Source: Devosia nanyangense
Lineage (GTDB): Bacteria; Pseudomonadota; Alphaproteobacteria; Rhizobiales; Devosiaceae
Assembly (NCBI GenBank): GCA_016213505.1
Contig: JACRAF010000002.1
Span: forward strand, 24,272 to 88,271
Direction: 5' to 3'
DNA length: 64,000 bases
Position 1 is the first letter of the stretch, and every line of letters starts with the position of its first letter. Below the pieces are notes generated by a model. It did no database searches. It saw only the letters and a list, made by a program, of their open reading frames with translations, and was not told where the DNA came from. Positions 37,850 through 45,539 of the stretch are shown here, piece by piece. The translations under genes were made by a program, and so were the position numbers.

Positions 37850-38859
37850 TGGACATCAAGGGGGCGCTCAACAAGATCGCGCAGCGGCAGGACCTGACCG
37901 GCGAGGAAATGCGCTCGGTGATGAACATCATCATGAACGGCGAGGCGACGCCGAGCCAGATCGGCGCCTTCCTCATCGGCATGCGGGTCAAGGGCGAGAG
38001 CGTCGGCGAGATCGCCGCGGCGGTCTCGATCCTCCGTGAAAAGATGGTCAAGGTCGATGCGCCCGAGCACGCCATCGACATCGTCGGCACCGGCGGCGAC
38101 GGGGCCGAGACGCTCAACATCTCGACGGCGACTTCGATCGTCGTGGCGGCGGCGGGCGTGCCGGTGGCCAAGCACGGCAACCGGGCGCTCTCGAGCAAAT
38201 CCGGCGCGTCGGACGTGCTGCAGGCGCTGGGGGTCAAGATCGACCTCACGCCCGACGTCATCGCCCGCTGCATCGCCGAAGCCGGCATCGGCTTCATGTT
38301 CGCGCCGGCGCATCATCCGGCGATGAAGCATGTCGGGCCGACGCGGGTCGAACTGGGCACGCGCACGCTGTTCAACCTGCTGGGTCCGCAGTCGAACCCG
38401 GCGGGGGCGCGGCGCTACATGCTGGGCGTCTACGACAAGCGCTGGGTCGAGCCGGTGGCGGCGGCGCTGCTCGCCAACCAAGCGGTCTCCGCCTGGGTCG
38501 TCCACGGCGCCGACGGGCTCGACGAACTCTCGACCACGGGACCGAGCTTCGTTGCCTCGATCAAGGGCGGCAGCCTCACCAGCTTCGAGGTGACGCCCGA
38601 GGACGCCGGGCTGCCGCGGGCGACGCTGGCCGACCTCAAGGGCGCCGACCCGGCGCACAACGCGGCGCGGCTGCGCGAACTGCTCGACGGGGTGAAGTCG
38701 GCTTACCGCGATATCGTCGTCTTCAACGCGGCGGCCGCCTTCATCGTCGCCGGCCGGGCCGATACGCTGAAACTCGGCGCGCAGCTGGCGGCGCAGGAGA
38801 TCGACAGCGGGCGGGCCAAAGCGACGCTCCAAAAACTCATCCACGTCTCCAACAACTAG
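37849..38859 (+). CDS. trpD: Anthranilate phosphoribosyltransferase
   Basis: The 336-residue enzyme joins anthranilate to PRPP. The PRPP-binding glycine loop is DIVGTGGDGAETLNIST, followed by VPVAKHGNRALSSKSGASD, FMFAPAHHPAMKHVGPTR and LGPQSNPAGA. All are typical. It is separated from trpC by 3 bases. Confidence 0.97.
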   Translation: MDIKGALNKIAQRQDLTGEEMRSVMNIIMNGEATPSQIGAFLIGMRVKGESVGEIAAAVSILREKMVKVDAPEHAIDIVGTGGDGAETLNISTATSIVVAAAGVPVAKHGNRALSSKSGASDVLQALGVKIDLTPDVIARCIAEAGIGFMFAPAHHPAMKHVGPTRVELGTRTLFNLLGPQSNPAGARRYMLGVYDKRWVEPVAAALLANQAVSAWVVHGADGLDELSTTGPSFVASIKGGSLTSFEVTPEDAGLPRATLADLKGADPAHNAARLRELLDGVKSAYRDIVVFNAAAAFIVAGRADTLKLGAQLAAQEIDSGRAKATLQKLIHVSNN

Positions 38860-38862
38860 ACC

Positions 38863-39672
38863 ATGACCGACATCCTCAAACGCATCGAGACCTACAAGCG
38901 CGAGGAGATCGCGGCGGCAAAAGCCCTGCGGCCGTGGAACGAGGTGGTGGCCGAGGCGCACGACGCCCCGCCGGTGCGGCGATTCCTCTCGGCGCTCAAG
39001 AAGAAGCGCGAGAGCGGCGACTATGCGCTGATCGCCGAGGTCAAGAAGGCGAGCCCGTCCAAGGGCCTGATCCGGCAGGACTTCAACCCCTCCGAGATCG
39101 CGCGGGCCTACGAGCTGGGCGGCGCCACGTGCCTCTCGGTGCTCACCGACCGGCCGAGCTTTCAGGGCGCGCCGAACTACCTGATCGAGGCGCGCGGCGC
39201 GACCCAGCTGCCAGTGCTGCGCAAGGACTTCCTGTTCGAGACCTACCAGGTTGCCGAAAGCCGGGCGCTGGGCGCCGACTGCATCCTGATTATCCTCGCC
39301 GCGGTCGGCGACGACACGGCGCGGTATCTGCTCGATGCCGCCGCCGAGTGGCGGATGGATGCGCTGGTCGAGGTGCACGACCAGATCGAACTCGACCGGG
39401 CGCTGGCGCTCGACGCCGAATTCATCGGCATCAACAACCGCAATCTCAGGACATTCGAGACGACGCTGCAGACCTCGATCGACCTGGCGCTGGGCGTGCC
39501 CAAGGGCGTCCACCTCGTCGCCGAAAGCGGCATCAACACCCACGCCGATGTCGAGCGGCTGGCGCAGCAGGCAGGCATCGGCACCTTCCTCGTCGGCGAG
39601 AGCCTGATGCGGCAGGACGACGTGACGCGCGCGACGCAGGTGCTGCTCTGGGGCGACAAGGGCCGGCCGTGA
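38863..39672 (+). CDS. trpC: Indole-3-glycerol-phosphate synthase
   Basis: The 269-residue TIM-barrel enzyme closes the indole ring. It has the signature [11 protein letters not shown] with the catalytic lysine, [34 protein letters not shown] and [11 protein letters not shown]. It is not fused to trpF. The stop overlaps the moaC start (GTGA), placing molybdenum cofactor genes in the same transcript as tryptophan genes, a conserved alphaproteobacterial arrangement. Confidence 0.97.
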   Translation: MTDILKRIETYKREEIAAAKALRPWNEVVAEAHDAPPVRRFLSALKKKRESGDYALIAEVKKASPSKGLIRQDFNPSEIARAYELGGATCLSVLTDRPSFQGAPNYLIEARGATQLPVLRKDFLFETYQVAESRALGADCILIILAAVGDDTARYLLDAAAEWRMDALVEVHDQIELDRALALDAEFIGINNRNLRTFETTLQTSIDLALGVPKGVHLVAESGINTHADVERLAQQAGIGTFLVGESLMRQDDVTRATQVLLWGDKGRP

Positions 39673-40145
39673 GCGAAAAGCTCACCCATCTCAACGAACG
39701 GGGCGAGGCCCATATCGTCGATATCGGCGGCAAGGCGGTGACGGCGCGGCGGGCGGTGGCGCGCGCCCGGCTCGAGGCGAAGCCGGAGACGGTCGCGGCC
39801 ATCGTCGGCGGTACGCTGAAGAAGGGCGACGCGCTGGCGGTGGCGCGGATCGCCGGCATCATGGCGGCCAAGAAGACGTCGGACCTGATCCCGCTCTGCC
39901 ACCCCATCGCGCTCAGCAAGGTCGAAGTGGAGATCGCCGTCGAGGGCGGCGACCTGGTCGTCACCGCGACCGCTGAAACCAGCGACCGCACCGGCGTCGA
40001 GATGGAAGCCATGACCGCCGCCTCGGTCGCAGCGCTGACCCTCTACGACATGGCCAAGGGCATCGACCGCGCCATGCGCGTCTCGACCATCGAGCTGGTC
40101 GAGAAATCCGGTGGCAAGTCCGGCGATTTCAGGCGGGACGGCTGA
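39669..40145 (+). CDS. moaC: Cyclic pyranopterin monophosphate synthase MoaC
   Basis: The 158-residue enzyme acts after MoaA to make cyclic pyranopterin monophosphate, the first molybdopterin intermediate. It has [13 protein letters not shown], the METMTA-like [18 protein letters not shown] segment and the basic KSGGKSGDF tail. The GTG at 39669 overlaps the trpC stop; the long frame further upstream is a shadow of trpC. moeA follows after one base. Confidence 0.95.
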   Translation: MSEKLTHLNERGEAHIVDIGGKAVTARRAVARARLEAKPETVAAIVGGTLKKGDALAVARIAGIMAAKKTSDLIPLCHPIALSKVEVEIAVEGGDLVVTATAETSDRTGVEMEAMTAASVAALTLYDMAKGIDRAMRVSTIELVEKSGGKSGDFRRDG

Positions 40146-40146
40146 G

Positions 40147-41355
40147 ATGATCACGGTCGACGAGGCGCTGGACCGGATCTTTACGCGCATCCCGACGCCT
40201 CTCCCCGAATCCGTGCCGCTGAGCCGCGCTCACAAGCGGGTGCTGACCAAGCCGCTGCTGGCCAAGCACACCCAGCCGCCGTTCGACGCCAGCGCCATGG
40301 ATGGCTACGCCGTGCGCAGCGTGGAAGTTGTTCCCGGTAAGCCCTTGTTTCTGGCCGGCACCTCGCAGGCCGGCGCCCGCTTCACCGGCATGATGCAGCA
40401 CGGCGAATGCGTGCGCATCTTCACCGGTGCACCGCTGCCGATCGGTGCCGACGCGGTGATCATGCAGGAGCAGGCGACGGCGCGCGGCAACCAGGTGACG
40501 TTCGAGAAAATGCCGCGGCTCGGCCAGTCGATCCGCAGGAAGGGCAACGACTTCACCGAGGGCAAGGAATTGCTGCCGGCGGGCGTCGGGCTGACGCCGG
40601 CGATGCTCAACCTGGCCGCGTCGGCCAACTATGCCAGCCTCGAGGTGGCGCGGCGGCCGAAAATCGCGGTGCTCGCGACCGGCGACGAACTGGTGCCGCC
40701 CGGCAGCGAGCTAGGCCCCGACCAGATCGTCGCGTCGAACTCCTACGGGCTGATCCCCCTGCTCTCGTCCTACGCCGACAAGGTCATCGATCTGGGCATC
40801 GTCGCCGACGACAAGAAGGCGCTCGAAAAGTCCATCCTCGGCGCCTTCGACTATGGCGTCGAGGTGCTGCTCACCTCGGGCGGCGCCAGCGTGGGCGACC
40901 GCGACTATGTGCAGGAGGTGCTGCGCGACCTCGGCGTGCATCTGGATTTCTGGAAGATCCTGATGCGGCCGGGAAAACCGCTGATGTTCGGCACCCGCGG
41001 CAAGACGCTGGTGTTCGGCCTGCCGGGCAACCCGACCTCGGCGTTCGTGACAGCGGTGGCGCTGGTCCGCCCTGCGCTCCGGCTGATGACCGGCCACACC
41101 GATCCGTTCTGGCCGTTCATGGGCGTGCCGCTGGCGGTCGACCTGCCGCCCAACGGCGAGCGCCGGCACTTCATCCGCGCCAAGCTCAACCGCAACGAGA
41201 TCGGGTTTCTGGAGGTGGTGCCGATCGCCGAAACCGACAGCAACCACTCCTCCTCGCTGGCCGAGGCCGACGCGCTGATCATCCAGCCGGAGAACGATCT
41301 CGGCACGCCCGCCGGCGAGATCGTCGAGATCATCCCGCTGAACATGCTGGGGTGA
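40147..41355 (+). CDS. moeA: Molybdopterin molybdenumtransferase MoeA
   Basis: The 402-residue enzyme inserts molybdate into adenylated molybdopterin. It has ASAMDGYAVRS near residue 50, IFTGAPLPIGADAV, the MoCF-like domain with LTSGGASVGDRDYVQE, and LPGNPTSAFV, then a C-terminal beta domain. The ATG at 40147 matches family N-termini (TVDEALDRI). It ends the ppiD-trp-mo transcript. Confidence 0.95.
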   Translation: MITVDEALDRIFTRIPTPLPESVPLSRAHKRVLTKPLLAKHTQPPFDASAMDGYAVRSVEVVPGKPLFLAGTSQAGARFTGMMQHGECVRIFTGAPLPIGADAVIMQEQATARGNQVTFEKMPRLGQSIRRKGNDFTEGKELLPAGVGLTPAMLNLAASANYASLEVARRPKIAVLATGDELVPPGSELGPDQIVASNSYGLIPLLSSYADKVIDLGIVADDKKALEKSILGAFDYGVEVLLTSGGASVGDRDYVQEVLRDLGVHLDFWKILMRPGKPLMFGTRGKTLVFGLPGNPTSAFVTAVALVRPALRLMTGHTDPFWPFMGVPLAVDLPPNGERRHFIRAKLNRNEIGFLEVVPIAETDSNHSSSLAEADALIIQPENDLGTPAGEIVEIIPLNMLG

Positions 41356-41379
41356 GAAGTTCAGGGCTGGAACCGCTGC

Positions 41380-42114
41380 TCAGATCGCGCGAACTTCGGC
41401 TAGCCGTTTGATTGCATACTCGTCTTTCCAGCAGACGGCGGCTTCCCATGCGGCCGACGCTTGCCAGGCAATGTCACGCGCGTCGCCTTCGAGACCGGCC
41501 CCGTTATGGGGCAGCACTAGGTCGAGGTCGGGAACATCGACGTGCGACTCGTCCCAGTCGATCAGAGCGACGCGGTGGCCGGTGATGCGGACGTTGCCCG
41601 GGTTGCTGGGGTTGCCGTGGACGACGCAGGTCTTGCGCCCGGCGAGCCGCGCCCACGCTGCCCGGCATCGAGCAACGGCCTCGGGCGGCATCGCGGCGAG
41701 GTCGATCCTCGTTCCGGTTTCGGCGGCGAGCAGGTCTGTCGATGATCGCCAGCCTGGGCGCTGCGGCCAGCCTTGCGTCAGCCGATGCAGTTCGCGGAGC
41801 GTGTCGGCGACGCGACGCCAGTCGGCCTCCGTCTCGGGCGGTCCGCCCTCCATGTATTCCATCACCACGAGACCGTCGACGAACAGCCGGCCGTCGATCG
41901 TCGGGATCGGCACCGGCACGGTCAGCCCTGCCCCGTCGAGGTGTCGGAGGAGCGCCGCCTCCCACGCGAGATCAGCATCGCTCCTTTTGCCGAGACGACC
42001 GACTGCGAGCTTCCCGTTGATCCGTACGCTCCACACGTCGTTGGCAACTCCGCCAGCGAGCCGTCCGATGCGAACTACGTCTTCACCCCACAGGGTGAGT
42101 GCTTCCCATCCCAT
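41380..42114 (-). CDS. Aminoglycoside phosphotransferase-like (APH/choline kinase fold) protein
   Basis: The 244-residue protein has the APH kinase fold: a glycine-type loop LAGGVANDVWSV, KLAVGRLGK with the ATP-site lysine replaced in part by VGR, LVVMEYMEGG at the hinge and IDWDESHVDVPDLDL with the metal-binding aspartate. The catalytic loop reads HGNPSNPGN, where active members have HGD; the catalytic aspartate is asparagine here. It may be a weak or inactive kinase, or act on an unusual substrate. It is convergent with moeA and divergent from lexA, an insertion in the otherwise conserved moeA-lexA order. Confidence 0.75.
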   Translation of the reverse strand: MGWEALTLWGEDVVRIGRLAGGVANDVWSVRINGKLAVGRLGKRSDADLAWEAALLRHLDGAGLTVPVPIPTIDGRLFVDGLVVMEYMEGGPPETEADWRRVADTLRELHRLTQGWPQRPGWRSSTDLLAAETGTRIDLAAMPPEAVARCRAAWARLAGRKTCVVHGNPSNPGNVRITGHRVALIDWDESHVDVPDLDLVLPHNGAGLEGDARDIAWQASAAWEAAVCWKDEYAIKRLAEVRAI

Positions 42115-42230
42115 TCACGACATCCCTTCAGCTCGACTGGTGCCCAAAAGACTTTTGAACGCGAGTTTCGCAACAACGCAGATGGTCGGCCGCCTGGCAT
42201 CAGCGCGCTAACGGTTCTTTCACCTGAATC

Positions 42231-42259
42231 TTGCAGAACATAACTAGAACGCCTATAGA
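42231..42259 (+). promoter_or_regulatory. lexA promoter
   Basis: TTGCAG at 42231-42236 and TATAGA at 42254-42259 are separated by 17 bases, an ideal sigma-70-type spacing. One SOS box lies in the spacer and another immediately after the -10 element, as expected for an autoregulated lexA promoter. Confidence 0.75.
42236..42250 (-). promoter_or_regulatory. SOS box 1 (GTTC-N7-GTTC, minus orientation)
   Basis: GAAC-ATAACTA-GAAC is the reverse complement of the alphaproteobacterial LexA target GTTC-N7-GTTC. It overlaps the end of the -35 and the spacer of the lexA promoter. Confidence 0.85.
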
Positions 42260-42261
42260 TC

Positions 42262-42276
42262 GTTCAGTCTTTGTTC
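42262..42276 (+). promoter_or_regulatory. SOS box 2 (GTTC-N7-GTTC)
   Basis: GTTC-AGTCTTT-GTTC is a perfect match to the alphaproteobacterial LexA site, 11 bases after box 1 and 23 bases before the lexA ATG. Bound LexA would cover the transcription start region. Confidence 0.9.
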
Positions 42277-42298
42277 TGATTCCCGAAGGGGACCGCCG

Positions 42299-42324
42299 AT
42301 GCTCACCCGCAAGCAGCACGAACT
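42299..42324 (+). other. lexA start region
   Basis: ATG at 42299 is preceded by GAAGGGGACC, a strong ribosome site, which fixes this start. Confidence 0.6.
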
Positions 42325-43024
42325 TCTGATGTTCATCCATGAACGCATGAAGGAGAGCGGCATTCCCCCCTCCTTCGACGAAATGAAGGACGCGCTGGAC
42401 CTGCGAAGCAAATCCGGCATCCATCGGCTGATCACGGCGCTCGAGGAGCGCGGCTTCATCCGGCGGCTGCCCAACCGGGCCCGGGCGCTCGAAGTGATCC
42501 GGCTGCCCGATTCGATGAACCCCTCGCTGGGCGGACGCAAATCGCGGTTCGAGCCGAGCGTCATCGACGGCACGCTCGGCCGCGTCGCGGCGCCACCGCA
42601 GCGCTCGGCGCCGCAGATGCCGGGGATGTCCGACGCGGGCCGCCCGGTCAGCATTCCGGTGATGGGCCGGATCGCGGCCGGCACGCCGATCGAAGCCATT
42701 CAGACCCACAGCCACACCATCATGGTGCCGCCCGAGATGCTGGGCGGCGGCGAGCATTTCGCGCTCGAAGTGCGCGGCGATTCGATGATCGATGCCGGGA
42801 TTTTCGACGGCGACACCGTGATCATCAAGAAGCAGGACACCGCCGCGACCGGCGAGATTATCGTCGCGCTGGTCGATGAGCAGGAGGCAACGCTGAAGCG
42901 GCTCCGCCGCCGCGGCAATTCGGTGGCGCTCGAGGCCGCCAACTCGGCGTATGAAACCCGCATCTTCCCGCCCGATCGGGTGAAGGTGCAGGGCCGGCTG
43001 GTGGGGCTGCTGAGGAAATATTGA
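42299..43024 (+). CDS. lexA: SOS repressor LexA
   Basis: The 241-residue repressor has an N-terminal winged helix ([39 protein letters not shown]), a long linker as usual in Alphaproteobacteria, the Ala-Gly cleavage site in GRIAAGTPI, the serine nucleophile in RGDSMIDAG and the general-base lysine in EATLKRL. RecA-stimulated self-cleavage derepresses DNA-damage genes. Two SOS boxes overlap its promoter. The usual downstream neighbour comEC is displaced by a sugar-acid cassette. Confidence 0.97.
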   Translation: MLTRKQHELLMFIHERMKESGIPPSFDEMKDALDLRSKSGIHRLITALEERGFIRRLPNRARALEVIRLPDSMNPSLGGRKSRFEPSVIDGTLGRVAAPPQRSAPQMPGMSDAGRPVSIPVMGRIAAGTPIEAIQTHSHTIMVPPEMLGGGEHFALEVRGDSMIDAGIFDGDTVIIKKQDTAATGEIIVALVDEQEATLKRLRRRGNSVALEAANSAYETRIFPPDRVKVQGRLVGLLRKY

Positions 43025-43127
43025 GACGGCGGATATTGCGCCGGCGAAGCGCCGATCCCTCTGGTTTTCTCTGCCCGCTGCGATAGGGTCGCGCCGCGCT
43101 GACGGCGGGCGCGCGGCGGAGCGGCGA

Positions 43128-44045
43128 GTGACATCTCGGACGGAGTGGGTGGCGGTCGACTGGGGCACCTCCAATGTGCGCGCCTGGGGCATCGGCGCCG
43201 ATGGCGAGCACACTTTTGCGGTTGGATCGGACAAGGGTATGGGCCGCATCGCGCGTGCCGAATTCCCGGCCGTCCTCGACGAGCTGATCGGCAAACAGGC
43301 TGACGGCCCAAATCTCGATGTCGTCATCTGCGGCATGGCCGGCGCCCGGCAGGGCTGGCTCGAAGCGCCCTATCTCGACACCCCCGCGAACCTCAATGCG
43401 CTGGTGGGCGGCGCGGTGCGCCCCGAAGGCGCCGATGTGCGTTTCCGCCCGCGCATCCTGCCCGGCGTCTGCCAGCGGCAGGCCGGGCACGAGGACGTGA
43501 TGCGCGGCGAGGAGACCCAGCTGCTTGGGCTGTTGCGGCTGAAGCCGGGGTTCGAGGGCGTCGCCATCCACCCCGGCACGCATTCGAAATGGGTCGAAAT
43601 CCGCGACGAGCGGATCGTCCGGTTTTCGACGGCGATGACGGGCGAACTGTTCGAACTGCTCTCCGAGCACTCGGTGCTGCGCCATGCCATGACCGGCGAA
43701 CGGACCGGACCCGCAACCGAAGACGGCGTTGCCGAGGGGATGAGCGCCGGGCTCGAACATCCAGAGCGACTGACGAGCCTCGTCTTCCGGACGCGGGCGG
43801 CTGGACTGATCGCGGGCAAGGGCGCCGATTGGTGCGCCGGCTACCTCTCCGGCTTGCTCGTGGGCGCCGAGATAGGCGGCCATCGCGACTGGCTGGGCAG
43901 AGGGGAGGTCCCGCTGATCGGCTCCGCCCGACTCTGCCGCCTCTACGGCGCGGCGCTTGCGAAAATCGGCATCCAGAGCTTTGCCATCGACACGGCCGAT
44001 GCGACGATCGCCGGGCTCAAGGCAGCGCGGGCGCAGGTGGCATGA
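43128..44045 (+). CDS. dgoK: 2-dehydro-3-deoxygalactonokinase
   Basis: The 305-residue kinase phosphorylates 2-keto-3-deoxygalactonate in the De Ley-Doudoroff galactose pathway. It begins VAVDWGTSNVRAW, typical of the DgoK family, with VICGMAGARQGW, ILPGVCQR, HPGTHSKWV and FSTAMTGELFELLS further on. The start is GTG at 43128 with GGAG upstream. Its stop overlaps the aldolase start (ATGA). No sugar dehydrogenase or transporter gene adjoins the cassette, so other steps must be encoded elsewhere. Confidence 0.92.
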   Translation: MTSRTEWVAVDWGTSNVRAWGIGADGEHTFAVGSDKGMGRIARAEFPAVLDELIGKQADGPNLDVVICGMAGARQGWLEAPYLDTPANLNALVGGAVRPEGADVRFRPRILPGVCQRQAGHEDVMRGEETQLLGLLRLKPGFEGVAIHPGTHSKWVEIRDERIVRFSTAMTGELFELLSEHSVLRHAMTGERTGPATEDGVAEGMSAGLEHPERLTSLVFRTRAAGLIAGKGADWCAGYLSGLLVGAEIGGHRDWLGRGEVPLIGSARLCRLYGAALAKIGIQSFAIDTADATIAGLKAARAQVA

Positions 44046-44656
44046 TGGAGCATCGGCAGATCATCGCGATCCTCCGTGGGGTGACGCCGTCCGAAGCGGT
44101 CGGCGTCTGCACGGCGCTGGTCGAGGCGGGCATCACCATGATCGAGGTGCCGCTCAATTCGCCCGAACCGATGACGTCGATCGCGGCGGCGGCAAAGGCG
44201 CTCGGCGGGCGCGCCGAGATCGGCGCCGGGACGGTGCTGAGGACCGAGGACGTCGATGCGGTCAAGGCCGCGAACGGCACGTTCGTCGTCTCGCCCGACA
44301 CCAACGAGGCGGTGATTGCGCGGACGCGCCAACTTGGAATGGCGTCCTACCCCGGCGTGTTCTCGCCGAGCGATGCTTTCCGCGCCATCCGGGCCGGGGC
44401 AACGGGCCTCAAATTCTTCCCCGCCGAAGTGCTCGGGCCGAAAGGTATCAAGGCGATGAAGGCGGTGCTGCCGCCGGACCTTCCGCTCTTTGCGGTGGGC
44501 GGCGCCAGCCCCGACAATTTCCGGGAGTATTTCGACGCGGGCTGTGTCGGTTTCGGCTTGGGCAGCTATATCTACAAGCCAGGCATGACTGTTAGCGACA
44601 TTGCGGCGCGGGCCCGCGCGGCGGTTACAGCATTTGACGAGGGACGAAGCAGATGA
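44042..44656 (+). CDS. dgoA: 2-dehydro-3-deoxy-6-phosphogalactonate aldolase
   Basis: The 204-residue class I aldolase splits KDPGal to pyruvate and glyceraldehyde 3-phosphate. It has the KDPG-aldolase-family residues: IAILRGVTPSEA, IEVPLNSPEP with the catalytic glutamate, GAGTVL, FVVSPDTN and GLKFFPAE with the Schiff-base lysine. LNSPEP rather than LRTP favours the galactonate form. It is coupled by ATGA overlaps to dgoK and to the lactonase gene. The longer upstream frame is a shadow of dgoK. Confidence 0.93.
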   Translation: MMEHRQIIAILRGVTPSEAVGVCTALVEAGITMIEVPLNSPEPMTSIAAAAKALGGRAEIGAGTVLRTEDVDAVKAANGTFVVSPDTNEAVIARTRQLGMASYPGVFSPSDAFRAIRAGATGLKFFPAEVLGPKGIKAMKAVLPPDLPLFAVGGASPDNFREYFDAGCVGFGLGSYIYKPGMTVSDIAARARAAVTAFDEGRSR

Positions 44657-45531
44657 GCGATACCGCCGAGCTTTTCATCGACAGCCGTTGCGAGCTCGGC
44701 GAGGGCGTGTTCTGGCATCCGTTGCAGGAGCGGCTGTTCTGGTTCGACATCCTCAACAAGACGCTGTTCTCGGCCACCGCCGGTGGCATCATGATCGACC
44801 GCTTCACCTTCGACACGCCGGTGACGGCCGCCGGGGTGATCGATGCCGACAATCTTGCCATCGCTTCGGCGGCCGGCATCTACAAGCTCGAGCTCTCGAC
44901 CGATACGCGCGAACTGATCGCCCCGCTCGAGGCCGACAAGCCCGGCAACCGCAGCAATGACGGCCGGGTCGGCCCCTCAGGCGGCTTCTGGATCGGCACC
45001 ATGGCGCTGCACGATCCGGGGCACACCGCGTCGGGATCGCTCTACCAGGTGCGCGGCGGCGAGGTGACGACGATCCTGAGCGGCATCCACATCCCCAATG
45101 CGACCTGCTTTTCGCCCGACGGGCGCACGGCCTATTTCACCGATGGCGTGACGCGCGTGATCCGCAAGGTCGCCATCGACCGCGACACCGGCCTGCCGGT
45201 CGGCCCGTGGCAGGATTTCGCCAAGGTCGAGCCGCCGGGCGAGCCCGACGGCGCCGTCGCCGACGCCGAGGGCTACATCTGGAACGCGGTCTGGAACGCC
45301 GGCTCGGTGGTCCGCTACGCCCCCGACGGCAGCATCGACCGGGTGGTCAAGGTGCCGGTGAGCCGGCCCACCTGCCCGGCCTTCGGCGGCCCCGATCTCA
45401 AGACGCTCTACATCACCTCGGCCCGCGAGGGGCTGACACCGGAGCAACTCGCCGCGGAACCGCTGGCCGGCGGGGTGTTCGCCATCAACGTCGACGTGCC
45501 GGGGCTGCCCGAGAACCTGTTCAAGGTCTGA
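44653..45531 (+). CDS. SMP-30/gluconolactonase-family sugar lactonase
   Basis: The 292-residue six-bladed propeller opens sugar lactones. Metal ligands are visible as the glutamate in CELGEGVFW, the asparagine-aspartate in NRSNDGRVGPSG, an asparagine in HIPNATCFSPDGR, and the aspartate in EPDGAVADAEG. Next to dgoK and dgoA it probably hydrolyses galactono-lactone, though related enzymes act on gluconate or arabinonate lactones. It starts at 44653 in ATGA with the aldolase stop and converges with comEC after 8 bases. Confidence 0.9.
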   Translation: MSDTAELFIDSRCELGEGVFWHPLQERLFWFDILNKTLFSATAGGIMIDRFTFDTPVTAAGVIDADNLAIASAAGIYKLELSTDTRELIAPLEADKPGNRSNDGRVGPSGGFWIGTMALHDPGHTASGSLYQVRGGEVTTILSGIHIPNATCFSPDGRTAYFTDGVTRVIRKVAIDRDTGLPVGPWQDFAKVEPPGEPDGAVADAEGYIWNAVWNAGSVVRYAPDGSIDRVVKVPVSRPTCPAFGGPDLKTLYITSAREGLTPEQLAAEPLAGGVFAINVDVPGLPENLFKV

Positions 45532-45539
45532 GACGGGGC

